From the NCBI GenBank assembly GCA_946614435.1, contig CAMOGW010000001.1, positions 161,157 through 225,156 of the forward strand: DNA of 64,000 nucleotides. The letters are read 5' to 3'. The notes under the pieces are model-generated. The model saw only the letters and a list, made by a program, of their open reading frames with translations. It was not told the origin of the DNA and ran no database searches. The translations under genes were made by a program, and so were the position numbers. Source of the DNA: an uncultured Prevotella sp. GTDB taxonomy: Bacteria; Bacteroidota; Bacteroidia; Bacteroidales; Bacteroidaceae. Of this stretch, positions 48,801 to 58,933 are shown one piece after another; the first letter of the stretch is position 1; every line of letters starts with the position of its first letter.

Positions 48801-49287
48801 CGACCAGCTGACGGGTAATCGAATCAACCGAAACCGTCTGCGACTGCGTCAGCGAAAGCGTGCGACTGTCAAGGCTCTTGCGCGTTACTACCAGTTCGGC
48901 CAGCGCTTCGGGCGATGTGACCACAAAGAGTCCGCTGGCTCCACCGTTCAGTCGGCTCAACACTTCGGTACGAAGAATCTCGCTTGCGGGGTCTTTCTGG
49001 GCATACTTGATGGCCCGACGATAGGACGAGGGAAAATAGAGCACCCGTTCCTCACCCAACACCTGAACAAGATCATGATAGAAATAGCCGGCAGCCTCAG
49101 CATCATTGAGCACAAAAAGCATCGGCTGCACGCACTTAGGCGCAATGCTGCTAAAGAACAGAGGGGCTGCAGATGCATGGAGGCCATCCAGACAGATGGT
49201 CTGCGGCTTCTTTTTTTTCAGTATCTCAAGAAAGGTCTTTGCTTGCGGCAGGTGGGCATAGAGCTGTGATAGTTCCTGAATCTTCAT
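45817..49287 (-). CDS. mfd: Transcription-repair coupling factor
   Basis: 1156 aa; Mfd N-terminal, CarD-like ([20 protein letters not shown]), [33 protein letters not shown]. Confidence 0.95.
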   Translation of the reverse strand: [1156 protein letters not shown]

Positions 49288-49302
49288 TGTGCATCAGAAG
49301 AG

Positions 49303-49920
49303 CTAAAACTGCTGCAAACGCGCAATGTACTTGCCGATAATATCGAACTCAAGATTCACGACGGATCCCACTCGTATGTCGCAGAAATTGGTGTGCTCAA
49401 AGGTGTAAGGAATGATGGCCACCTGAAACGTGTCGCGCGTAGGACGGCACACGGTGAGCGAAACGCCATTGACCGTAACTGAACCTTTGTCAACCGTAAA
49501 GTACCCATTACGTGCCATTTGGGCATCGAAGGGATACTGAAACGTGAAATAGGTAGAGCCATCGGCATCTTCCATTGCAACGCAGGTGGCCGTCTGATCC
49601 ACATGTCCCTGCACGATATGGCCGTCTAAGCGCCCGTTCATGAGCATCGATCGCTCCACATTCACTTTGTCGCCCACTTGCAACAGTCCCAGATTAGAAC
49701 GGTCGAGCGTCTCCTTCATAGCCGTAACGGTGTAAGTGGCTGGACTATTACCCTGAGCAGGCACAATGCTGACCACCGTGAGACACACACCATTATGTGC
49801 CACACTCTGATCAATGGACAATTCATTTACAAACGAACAAGTAAGCGTGAAATCAATGTTCTCACGATCTTTGCGGATAGCTACAACGGTAGCAAATTCT
49901 TCTATGATTCCAGAAAACAT
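49303..49920 (-). CDS. ribE: Riboflavin synthase, alpha-type
   Basis: MFSGIIEEFATVV; GSVTVNGVSLTV. Confidence 0.9.
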   Translation of the reverse strand: MFSGIIEEFATVVAIRKDRENIDFTLTCSFVNELSIDQSVAHNGVCLTVVSIVPAQGNSPATYTVTAMKETLDRSNLGLLQVGDKVNVERSMLMNGRLDGHIVQGHVDQTATCVAMEDADGSTYFTFQYPFDAQMARNGYFTVDKGSVTVNGVSLTVCRPTRDTFQVAIIPYTFEHTNFCDIRVGSVVNLEFDIIGKYIARLQQF

Positions 49921-50189
49921 AATAATAAGAAAAAAAGAAATGGGGACGCACAGGTGATGTGATGAAAACTCCTTTATCACAGGTTATGGGTGCTCTCCGC
50001 CTTTGTAATCCATCGGCAAATGAATGCTTGGGTAATGGCCCGCCATCGGCAAAAGAAGACTGCCCGGTTTTCAAACGTTAATTGATGAGTATCCCGATCG
50101 AACCAGCACGCCCCCGTATTGATTTGCGTGCAAAGTTAACCATTTATATTGAAGAAAGAAAATTGACGGTCGAAATAAATGTTAACGCT

Positions 50190-53183
50190 TCACTCCTGCG
50201 GTGTATCGTTCTTGTGCATATCGCGATACTTCAAAGGCGAGATTCCTGTCTTCTCCTGGAAAATACGAGTGAACAATCCGGGATTAGCAAAGCCACAATG
50301 GAAAGCTATATCGGCAATGCTATCCTGAGTGTTCTCCAGCAAGTCAACTGCTTTTCGCAGACGGTAGTCAGTCACATACTCGCGCGGCTTCATGCCCGTA
50401 CTGTTATGCATCTGTTGCACGAAAGCATCTTCCGTCAGGTCTGAAGCTGTCTGAAGCTCTTCTATCGTCAGCATCGGGTCGGAATAGTGTATCTCCATAT
50501 AGTCGTTCAAGAACAGACTGAACTCATCATTCAGCTGCTGATGCTGATTCTGTCGCGGACCTTCGCGCAACAAGCGCAGTCTCTCGGCTCGTTCTCGACG
50601 GTGCTGCACCCAAAACATGAACCAGATGCACATAACAATAAATAGGAGCATATAAATCCAAATGACTCCCGAGGACAGCAGGAAGTAAGGAGGAACAATC
50701 ACCTCTATTTGGCGCATATCGAAACGGTCTGGCGATTCCAGAAGGAAAGCCTTCACCTTAAACATATAAGTGCCTGTAGGCAGATTGGCATAGGTGGCTG
50801 TACGAAGCTTGTCGGCATTCTGCCAACCATCATCATAGCCTTCCAACATATACTGATAGTGCACACGGTGCTGCAACCGATAATTGAGCGAAGCAAAACG
50901 GAACGCAATCACTTGATCGTGACGGGGAAGAGTGACACTGCGGCTATCAGGCACATAGTAATCAAACGTGTCGTTGAGACGAGGGCTCTGCAATTCATCG
51001 TTGACAAAGAAATCTGTAATGCGCAGCTTAAGCATATTTCCCGTAGCGGTGACGAGTTTGGAACGGTCCACCAGATAATAGCCGTTGACAGTACCGAAAC
51101 AGACATTTCCATTCGGCAAGCACACGGCTGCTCCTTCAGAGCATACAGTCTCATCCACGCCATCAAGATTAGAGAAACTGGTGAAGATACGCTTGCTCGT
51201 ATCGTAGGAACAAAGCACGTGATCAGTCGAGAACCACACATTGCCGCGACCATCGAACGTGATAGCACGTATTTCTTCACTGGGCAGGCCGTCCTCGGAA
51301 CCAAAATTCTCAAACAGCCAGCAACCATCGGCATCCTTACCAATAGTGTGAGCCAGTCCGCCACCGTTGGTGCCAACCCACATGCTTCCCTGACGGTCCA
51401 AAGCGAGACACACCACATCATTCGACATGAGAATATGGTCATGATCCCGTTCTGAAAATTTCAATGGTTGAATAGAGAGTTTTTTGTCATGATAGGACAT
51501 AATGAGAATACCGTCGGTTGTTCCTGCCCACACATTACCATCTTTGTCAATCGCTAACGTGCGCACTTTTGTATAGGAATTATAGGGGAAGGAACGCATG
51601 CTGTTCTTACTGTTCAAGAAGACCGTCTGACCGTGTGAATTCTTTGTCATCACATTGACACCGCCGCCAAAAGTGGCCACCCACACGTTTCCGTCCTTAT
51701 CCTCAACAGTCTTGTAAGCATGATCATCGCTCAGCGACCACTCATCATCGTTATGTCGGTAATTCACGAACGAATACCCCCCACCCTGCTGGCTCATCAG
51801 ATAGATACCATTATCCTTCGACGAAAGCCAATAGTTGCCCTTACGATCGATGTCGATGCTATAGATGCGTCCGAAAGGATGCCCCGAATCATCTTTAGCG
51901 ACGGTTCGCATTGGCTCTTCATGTCGCTGCATAAAGATGGTTCCGTTCTTGCTGGCATAGACATACTGCATTCTGCGCGGATCATAGACCATCGCACGAA
52001 TATCATTGTTCAACGAGGGTCCTTCATTAGGATAAGGTTGAATGCGGTCAATGGTCTTCTTTAGAATCTCGAGCTTCTCCAGTCCTGTTCTGCTTGTCGA
52101 TTCCCAAATGACGCCCTCGCTCAACTCCAGCGACGAATTGACCGTATTAGACAGGTTCCAAGGATTCACGGGATCGTTATGGAAGTATTCCACCTCATCG
52201 GTCTCACGGTTATAGTAACCATAGCCGCCATGATTCATTCGCATCCAAACCGTGTTGTTCACCTCGTTGAACACAGCACCGTGACCGTCATAATCAGGCA
52301 CTACTATACGTTGAACAAAATGCGTTTCTTCAGTTGAATTAGGCTTGATGCAAGACACACCTTCACGTTGATCAGAGAACCACACGATGGAATAGCTATC
52401 TACAAACAGTCTGTTGATGGCGTACTTAGCTGTATAGATGGTTTTCGGCTCCTGACCATAAGAAAAAGAGAGTATCTTACCCGATTCGGTTCCAACATAG
52501 ATATTGTAGCCATTCGAGAACATACACGTCACGTGTTCGTCGAGGAACAATCCTTTGCGTTCAACCGACAGATTGGAGATGTCCATCCGATGAACACCTT
52601 TATCCGTTCCCAACCAAATATCGTTCTGGTAGCCTTCAGCCACAGATGTCACGACAAGATCGTTCGTCGCAATGAGCTGGGAATTAACCCGATCTGCCTC
52701 AATGCGAAGCTTGTAGAGTCCCTCACCATTCACATTTACCAGCACGTTGCCAGAACTTGTGATTGTTATGGGATAGTTCGTCTTAAAATTTTCGTAACCA
52801 GGGATTCCTTCAAAAGGATTAATAATTTTGTCAATAGTGCGCTTAATAGCAAACACGCGCCCGTCATACATGCGGACCCACACATTCTGCTGATTGTCAA
52901 TGGCCATATCAATCACTCGATTGTGAAGGAAAGGAATACCGCTGGCAGCTCCTGTCTGGTAATTATAGAAATGATAGCCGTCAAAACGAGAGATACCGTT
53001 CCATGTTGACAACCAGATATATCCATAGTCGTCCTGAGCAATATAGGCGACTGCATTCGATGCAAGTCCGTTGTCGGTAGAATAATGCGACAACGATGCC
53101 TGATACTGCTGTCCATAAACGGTCTGTGGTCCTAACAGTAGGGCCACAAACAGTATGAATACATGGAACCATCTGTATCTCAT
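50190..53183 (-). CDS. Two-component-propeller sensor fused directly to AraC HTH (no histidine kinase)
   Basis: Reg_prop repeats, Y_Y_Y domain, TM, IADIAFHCGFANPGLFTRIFQEKTGISPLKYRD. Confidence 0.9.
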   Translation of the reverse strand: MRYRWFHVFILFVALLLGPQTVYGQQYQASLSHYSTDNGLASNAVAYIAQDDYGYIWLSTWNGISRFDGYHFYNYQTGAASGIPFLHNRVIDMAIDNQQNVWVRMYDGRVFAIKRTIDKIINPFEGIPGYENFKTNYPITITSSGNVLVNVNGEGLYKLRIEADRVNSQLIATNDLVVTSVAEGYQNDIWLGTDKGVHRMDISNLSVERKGLFLDEHVTCMFSNGYNIYVGTESGKILSFSYGQEPKTIYTAKYAINRLFVDSYSIVWFSDQREGVSCIKPNSTEETHFVQRIVVPDYDGHGAVFNEVNNTVWMRMNHGGYGYYNRETDEVEYFHNDPVNPWNLSNTVNSSLELSEGVIWESTSRTGLEKLEILKKTIDRIQPYPNEGPSLNNDIRAMVYDPRRMQYVYASKNGTIFMQRHEEPMRTVAKDDSGHPFGRIYSIDIDRKGNYWLSSKDNGIYLMSQQGGGYSFVNYRHNDDEWSLSDDHAYKTVEDKDGNVWVATFGGGVNVMTKNSHGQTVFLNSKNSMRSFPYNSYTKVRTLAIDKDGNVWAGTTDGILIMSYHDKKLSIQPLKFSERDHDHILMSNDVVCLALDRQGSMWVGTNGGGLAHTIGKDADGCWLFENFGSEDGLPSEEIRAITFDGRGNVWFSTDHVLCSYDTSKRIFTSFSNLDGVDETVCSEGAAVCLPNGNVCFGTVNGYYLVDRSKLVTATGNMLKLRITDFFVNDELQSPRLNDTFDYYVPDSRSVTLPRHDQVIAFRFASLNYRLQHRVHYQYMLEGYDDGWQNADKLRTATYANLPTGTYMFKVKAFLLESPDRFDMRQIEVIVPPYFLLSSGVIWIYMLLFIVMCIWFMFWVQHRRERAERLRLLREGPRQNQHQQLNDEFSLFLNDYMEIHYSDPMLTIEELQTASDLTEDAFVQQMHNSTGMKPREYVTDYRLRKAVDLLENTQDSIADIAFHCGFANPGLFTRIFQEKTGISPLKYRDMHKNDTPQE

Positions 53184-53203
53184 TCCAGACAGATTTTAAG
53201 GGA

Positions 53204-53752
53204 CTACTCCTTTACCAATTCTATGATTTTACCACCCTCTTCGAGTGCCTTCATGTTGAGGGGTATAAGATCGTGATGGCGCTCGGGCAAAGTCTTGAAG
53301 AGAGCCTTCTCCACACCACCAAAGCCTACGACGGGAGCTACTTTCAGCAGACCGCCCAGCACAATCATGTTGAACACCTTGCCGTTCTTCATTTCGGCAG
53401 CCTTGTCCATAGCATCCACCTTATACACCTTGATGTCCTTACGGGTAGGCGGATTGATGATGCCGTAGCTGTCGTAAATGAGAATGCCACCGGGCTTCAA
53501 TTTCGGTTCGAACTTCTCCAGCGAAGGCTGATTGAGCACAATTGCAATGTCATATTTACTGAGGATGGGTGACGAGATGCGCTGATCGCTCACGATGACA
53601 GTCACGTTAGCCGTACCGCCGCGCTGCTCGGGCCCATAGGCCGGCATCCATGTCACTTCCTTATCTTCCATCAGTCCTGAGTAGGCCAGAATCTTACCCA
53701 TTGAGAGCACGCCCTGCCCACCAAATCCTGCTATGATTATTTCCTTTTTCAT
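53204..53752 (-). CDS. 2-oxoacid:ferredoxin oxidoreductase gamma subunit
   Basis: IAGFGGQGVLSMGKILA; AYGPEQRGGTANV. Confidence 0.9.
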   Translation of the reverse strand: MKKEIIIAGFGGQGVLSMGKILAYSGLMEDKEVTWMPAYGPEQRGGTANVTVIVSDQRISSPILSKYDIAIVLNQPSLEKFEPKLKPGGILIYDSYGIINPPTRKDIKVYKVDAMDKAAEMKNGKVFNMIVLGGLLKVAPVVGFGGVEKALFKTLPERHHDLIPLNMKALEEGGKIIELVKE

Positions 53753-53764
53753 TTTTTCTTCAGC

Positions 53765-54532
53765 TTAGATAGTAGTGTCCTTCAAATCTCCTTTCGGATA
53801 GAAGGGGAACATATTCTCCTTCATCCACTCATTTGCCTTTACGGGAGTGAGTTTCCATCCGCTGTTACAGGTTGAAACGAACTCAACCAGCGACGAGCCC
53901 TTCCCGTCCATCGAAGCCTGAAAAGCTTTCTTCAGCGCCTTCTTTGCCTTATTGATGGAGGCAACCGACTCTACCGACTGTCGGGTGACGTAGCATGTGC
54001 CTTCTAATTGAGCAGCGATGTCAGCCATCTTCAGCGGATAGCCATGCAGCTGAGGATCGCGACCGTAAGGACAGGTTGATGTCTTCTGTCCGATAAGCGT
54101 GGTAGGAGCCATCTGTCCACCCGTCATTCCGTAAATGGCATTGTTCACGAAAATAATCACGATGTTCTCGCCACGATTCAGCGCATGAATAGTTTCACAC
54201 GTTCCGATGCAGGCCAAGTCACCGTCGCCCTGATAGGTAAAGACCAAACGGTCGGGCCACATGCGCTTGATGCCAGTCGCAATAGCGGGAGCGCGTCCGT
54301 GGGCAGCCTCCTGCCAGTCTATATCAATATAGTTATAGGCAAACACCGCGCAACCCACGGGGCTCACGCCGATCGCCTTCTCTTCCATTCCCATCTCCTC
54401 GATGACCTCAGCCACGAGCTTATGAACCACTCCGTGAGAGCATCCCGGACAGTAGTGCATGTTGGCATCGTTCAGGAGTGTCGGCTTTTTATATACCAGA
54501 TTCTCCGGTGAAATAATTTCTTTAGCTTCCAT
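53765..54532 (-). CDS. 2-oxoacid:ferredoxin oxidoreductase beta (TPP) subunit
   Basis: YCPGCSHGVVHKL; GDGDLACIGTCETIHALNRGENIVIIFVNN. Confidence 0.9.
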   Translation of the reverse strand: MEAKEIISPENLVYKKPTLLNDANMHYCPGCSHGVVHKLVAEVIEEMGMEEKAIGVSPVGCAVFAYNYIDIDWQEAAHGRAPAIATGIKRMWPDRLVFTYQGDGDLACIGTCETIHALNRGENIVIIFVNNAIYGMTGGQMAPTTLIGQKTSTCPYGRDPQLHGYPLKMADIAAQLEGTCYVTRQSVESVASINKAKKALKKAFQASMDGKGSSLVEFVSTCNSGWKLTPVKANEWMKENMFPFYPKGDLKDTTI

Positions 54533-54545
54533 ATACTTTACTTCC

Positions 54546-55634
54546 TTATTTCATTAACTTTACGCGCAAGGCTTCAACAATTTCCTCGGGTTCGGGAACA
54601 ATTCCTCCCAAACGACCGAACTGCTCAACAGGCACTGAACCGTTGACACTTAGGCGCACGTCCTGTACCATTTGTCCTGCATTAATCTCGGCCACGAGAA
54701 TGCCTTTCTTCCCCTTAGCCATCTGAGCGATTTCCTTGGTGGGGAAAGGCCACAGCGTGATAGGACGGAACAGACCTACTTTCAAGCCTTCCTCACGGGC
54801 TATCTCGATAGCTTTCTCAGTGATGCGGGCTGCAGAGCCAAATGCCACAATCACGTAATCAGCATCATCGCACTGCTGCGTCTCATAGCGCACCTCGTTC
54901 TCGCGAATCTTTGCATATTTCTCCTGCAAAGCCAGATTGCGCTTCTCCATCTCCTCGGGCTTCAGTTCCAGCGATGTGATGACACGTCTCGTCTGCCCTT
55001 TCTTCTTGCCTGTAGAGGCCCAGGGGCACTGTGCTATCACCTCTTCGTCGGTTCGACGCGGCTTAAACGGCGGCAGCACCACTTTCTCCATCATCTGACC
55101 GATAACGCCATCGCTCAGAATCATAGCCGGATTGCGATACTTGAAAGCCAGCTCGAAAGCCAAATCCACGAAGTCGGCCATCTCCTGCACGCTGGCTGGA
55201 GCCAACACAATCACATTGTAGTCGCCATTGCCACCTCCGCGTGTAGCCTGGAAGTAGTCGCCCTGCGAGGGTTGGATAGTACCCAGGCCAGGACCGCCGC
55301 GCTGCACGTTGACAAACACGCCAGGCAGTTCGGCACCAGCCATATAAGTGATGCCTTCCTGCATCAGGGCAACGCCCGGGCTCGACGACGAGGTCATGGC
55401 ACGCTTGCCTGCGCCGGCAGCACCATAGACCATATAAATAGACGCCAGCTCACTCTCAGCCTGAACCACCTGCATGCCGGTAGTTTCCCAAGGCTTCAGC
55501 TCGGCCAGCGTTTCAATCACTTCACTTTGTGGCGTGATGGGATAGCCAAAGTATCCGTCAACACCACAACGAATGGCAGCACGGGCGATTGCCTCGTTGC
55601 CTTTCATCAATACCACTTCTCTTTCTTCAGCCAT
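54546..55634 (-). CDS. vorB: 2-oxoacid:ferredoxin oxidoreductase alpha subunit (VorB-like)
   Basis: GYPITPQSEVIE; SSSSPGVALMQEGITYMAGAELPGVFVNVQRGGPGLG. Confidence 0.9.
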   Translation of the reverse strand: MAEEREVVLMKGNEAIARAAIRCGVDGYFGYPITPQSEVIETLAELKPWETTGMQVVQAESELASIYMVYGAAGAGKRAMTSSSSPGVALMQEGITYMAGAELPGVFVNVQRGGPGLGTIQPSQGDYFQATRGGGNGDYNVIVLAPASVQEMADFVDLAFELAFKYRNPAMILSDGVIGQMMEKVVLPPFKPRRTDEEVIAQCPWASTGKKKGQTRRVITSLELKPEEMEKRNLALQEKYAKIRENEVRYETQQCDDADYVIVAFGSAARITEKAIEIAREEGLKVGLFRPITLWPFPTKEIAQMAKGKKGILVAEINAGQMVQDVRLSVNGSVPVEQFGRLGGIVPEPEEIVEALRVKLMK

Positions 55635-55639
55635 AGTTC

Positions 55640-55870
55640 TTACTCCTCCACACGTTTACGATAGACCGTTATACACCCGTCGGGGCACACTATACCACAC
55701 GACGCACAGCCCACGCAAGCCTCTTCGCGTGCGGCTTCAACATACGGATAGCCATGCACATTCACCTTTCCTGCCAAAGCGATGACTTTCTGCGGGCAAG
55801 CTTCCACGCAGAGCACGCATCCCTTGCAACGGGTGGTGTCAATGACAATAGCACCTTTCATCTTTGCCAT
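55640..55870 (-). CDS. 4Fe-4S ferredoxin subunit
   Basis: Two CxxCxxCxxxCP motifs. Confidence 0.9.
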   Translation of the reverse strand: MAKMKGAIVIDTTRCKGCVLCVEACPQKVIALAGKVNVHGYPYVEAAREEACVGCASCGIVCPDGCITVYRKRVEE

Positions 55871-55983
55871 AAATAGTATTTGTTAATTTGCTTTGTTCCT
55901 ATTCTGTGAAATCAGGTTTCTGTCGCGCAAAGGTAATAATTATCAATGAACTGACAAAGAAATTGCCTGAAAAACTAATCATC

Positions 55984-56202
55984 TCAGGGATTATACATAT
56001 CCTTACAGTAGAAAGCCATAATGTCATCAAGCATTTTCTTGGCTTCCACAGCAGGACTGTCTGGATTGAGCCGGGCAGCCTCTATGTAGTAATTAATGGC
56101 TTCATGAAAGCTGCCCCGCTTCCTGCATTCGTTACCTTTCTTATATAACGCCTCGGCCTGTTCCTGTACCGAGACATGCTCTTCACGCTTCACTTCCTGC
56201 AT
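55984..56202 (-). CDS. Small TPR protein
   Basis: ALYKKGNECRKRGSFHEAINYYIEAARLNPDSP. Confidence 0.75.
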   Translation of the reverse strand: MQEVKREEHVSVQEQAEALYKKGNECRKRGSFHEAINYYIEAARLNPDSPAVEAKKMLDDIMAFYCKDMYNP

Positions 56203-56206
56203 CTCT

Positions 56207-57085
56207 CTACTTATAGTATTCCTTCTTACCAGCCGCCAACGTGTTCTTCATCAGCGAGCAGATGGTCATGGGGCCTACCCCACCCGGCACGGGAGTGATG
56301 TAGCTGCACTTGGGAGCCACTTCATCAAACTTCACATCGCCAGTCAGTCGGAAGCCGCTCTTGCGTGAGGCATCAGGCACGCGAGTTGTGCCAACATCTA
56401 CAATCACTGCACCATCTTTCACCATATCGGCAGTCACAAACTCAGGACTTCCGATAGCCGCAATGATGATGTCGGCTGCGCGACACTCTTCTTTCAGTGT
56501 CTTCGAGCGAGAATGGCACACGGTCACAGTCGAATCGCCGTACTGTTTCTGCATCATGAGCTGAGCCATCGGTTTGCCCACGATATTGCTTCGTCCAAGA
56601 ATGACGCATTTCTTGCCCGAGGTCTCAATGCCATAGCGCTTCAGCAGCGTGATAATGCCCAGTGGCGTAGCCGAGATGAAGCAAGGCAGGCCAATCGCCA
56701 TGCGTCCCACATTGATAGGATGGAAGCCGTCAACGTCCTTCCGATAGTCAATGGCCTCAATAATCTTCTGCTCATCAATATGCTTTGGCAGAGGCAGCTG
56801 AACGATGAAGCCGTCCACGTCGTCGTCACTATTCAATCGCGCCACGCAGTCCAGGAGTTCTTCTTCTGTCACATCGTCCTCATAGCGAATGAGGGTCGAT
56901 TTGAATCCGCAAGCCTCACAGGCGAGCACTTTGTTTTTCACATAGGTCTCGCTACCGCCATCGTGCCCCACGAGCACAGCAGCCAGATGGGGCTGTTTGC
57001 CACCACGAGCCACGATATTCTTCACTTCCTCAGCTATTTCGGCCTTAATAGCCGTAGCTGTAGCTTTACCGTCAATGAGTTGCAT
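56207..57085 (-). CDS. folD: Methylenetetrahydrofolate dehydrogenase/cyclohydrolase
   Basis: [32 protein letters not shown]. Confidence 0.95.
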   Translation of the reverse strand: MQLIDGKATATAIKAEIAEEVKNIVARGGKQPHLAAVLVGHDGGSETYVKNKVLACEACGFKSTLIRYEDDVTEEELLDCVARLNSDDDVDGFIVQLPLPKHIDEQKIIEAIDYRKDVDGFHPINVGRMAIGLPCFISATPLGIITLLKRYGIETSGKKCVILGRSNIVGKPMAQLMMQKQYGDSTVTVCHSRSKTLKEECRAADIIIAAIGSPEFVTADMVKDGAVIVDVGTTRVPDASRKSGFRLTGDVKFDEVAPKCSYITPVPGGVGPMTICSLMKNTLAAGKKEYYK

Positions 57086-57234
57086 AATTCTTTCCCTTAT
57101 TTTTTATTGCGCAAATTTACAAATATAATCCGAGAAACGCAAATAATTCGTCCTAAAAGAGTTACTGCAATAACCGAGGACCTAAGGTGAACGGATATTG
57201 CAGTAAGTGTCATATTCTATTTAAGCCTGAGAGA

Positions 57235-58590
57235 TTACAACTTGGGAACATTGCCTTTCATGTTCTTCATGGCAGCAGCCATCTGTGCCATCTTCGAACG
57301 GTCCATTCCAGTCACCATCTTCATCATCTTGCGTATCTGGTCGAACTGCTTCATCAGTCGGTTCACATCTTCAATCTTCGTGCCCGAGCCCTTAGCAATA
57401 CGAATGCGACGGCTCTGGTTGATGATGTCGGGATTGGCACGCTCCTTCGGTGTCATCGAGCTGATGATAGCCTCAATGCTCTTAAAGGCATTGTCGTCAA
57501 TATCTACATCCTTGATGGCCTTGCCCACTCCTGGCAGCATACCAGCCAGTTCCTTGAGGTTACCCATCTTCTTGATTTGCTGTATCTGATGCATGAAATC
57601 GTCGAAGTCGAACTTGTTCTTGCGGATTTTCTTCTCCAGCTTCTTCGCTTCTTCCTCATCAAACTGCATCTGAGCGCGTTCCACCAGTGAGACCACGTCG
57701 CCCATGCCCAGGATTCGGTCGGCCATACGCTCGGGATGGAACACGTCGATGGCCTCCATCTTCTCGCCCGTACCCACAAACATGATTGGCTTGGTCACCA
57801 CCGTACGGATGGAGAGTGCTGCGCCGCCTCGGGTGTCGCCGTCCAGCTTAGTGAGCACCACACCGTCAAAATCCAGGCGGTCATTGAACTCCTTAGCTGT
57901 GTTCACGGCATCCTGACCGGTCATTGAGTCAACCACGAAGAGCGTTTCCTCAGGATTGATGGCTTTCTTCAGCCGCTCAATCTCCTGCATCATTTCCTCA
58001 TCGACAGCCAATCGACCTGCGGTATCTACAATCACTACATTGTAGCCTTCCTGCTTAGCCTTGCGGATAGCGTTGTTGGCTATCTCCACTACATCCTTGT
58101 TGCCTTCCTCGGTATAGACGTCAACGCCTACGGTCTGGCCCACCACCTTCAACTGCTCGATAGCTGCGGGACGATACACGTCGCAAGCCACCAGCAGCGG
58201 GTTCTTATGCTGACGTGTCTTCAGCATGTTGGCCAGCTTACCCGTAAAGGTTGTCTTACCTGAACCTTGCAGACCCGACATCAGGATAACCGATGGGCGT
58301 TCCTCGAGCTTCAGTTCCGTAGCTTTTCCGCCCATCAGCTCGGTCAGTTCGTCATGCACTATCTTCACCATCAGCTGGCTTGGCTTGATGGCGGTCAGTA
58401 CATTCATACCAAGCGCCTTCTGCTTCACAGTGTCCGTGAAGTTCTTTGCCACCTTATAGTTCACGTCGGCATCGAGCAGGGCTCGACGCACATCTTTCAG
58501 CGTTTCAGCAACATTGATTTCGGTGATTTTTCCTTCACCCTTCAGTATTTTGAACGACCGTTCCAGTCGTTCCGACAGGTTTTCAAACAT
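57235..58590 (-). CDS. ffh: Signal recognition particle protein
   Basis: GLQGSGKTTFTGKLA; DTAGRLAVDEEMM; M-domain. Confidence 0.95.
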   Translation of the reverse strand: MFENLSERLERSFKILKGEGKITEINVAETLKDVRRALLDADVNYKVAKNFTDTVKQKALGMNVLTAIKPSQLMVKIVHDELTELMGGKATELKLEERPSVILMSGLQGSGKTTFTGKLANMLKTRQHKNPLLVACDVYRPAAIEQLKVVGQTVGVDVYTEEGNKDVVEIANNAIRKAKQEGYNVVIVDTAGRLAVDEEMMQEIERLKKAINPEETLFVVDSMTGQDAVNTAKEFNDRLDFDGVVLTKLDGDTRGGAALSIRTVVTKPIMFVGTGEKMEAIDVFHPERMADRILGMGDVVSLVERAQMQFDEEEAKKLEKKIRKNKFDFDDFMHQIQQIKKMGNLKELAGMLPGVGKAIKDVDIDDNAFKSIEAIISSMTPKERANPDIINQSRRIRIAKGSGTKIEDVNRLMKQFDQIRKMMKMVTGMDRSKMAQMAAAMKNMKGNVPKL

Positions 58591-58607
58591 ATATATTTGT
58601 TGTGATA

Positions 58608-58850
58608 TTATTTCTTCAGTTTAGCTGCCACCCAAAGTATCAGCACAGCTCCTACGATAGCGGTTCCTATTTGGCCGATGACGCCGCCCCAAGAGATATT
58701 CAGCAAGTCGAACACCCATCCGCCTACGATACCGCCGAAAATACCTAAGAGCAGGTTCCACCAACAGCCGTCCGACTTTTTATCCATAAGTTTGTTGGCA
58801 AAGAGTCCTGCCAACACACCCACAATAACCGATCCTATTAATCCGTTCAT
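58608..58850 (-). CDS. GlsB/YeaQ/YmgE-type small membrane protein
   Basis: 80 aa, glycine-rich TMs. Confidence 0.75.
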   Translation of the reverse strand: MNGLIGSVIVGVLAGLFANKLMDKKSDGCWWNLLLGIFGGIVGGWVFDLLNISWGGVIGQIGTAIVGAVLILWVAAKLKK

Positions 58851-58933
58851 TTAGTTCACTTATTTTTAAAAGTGGTGCAAAGGTAATCAAAATCCATGAC
58901 AGTACAAAGTATTACGGCCTTTTCTTTTGAAAA

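Noticed and set aside
54672-55664. 330-aa antisense ORF opposite vorB
   Set aside because: Shadow frame of a strongly conserved gene; no domain-like motifs.
56513-57190. 225-aa plus ORF opposite folD
   Set aside because: Shadow frame of folD.
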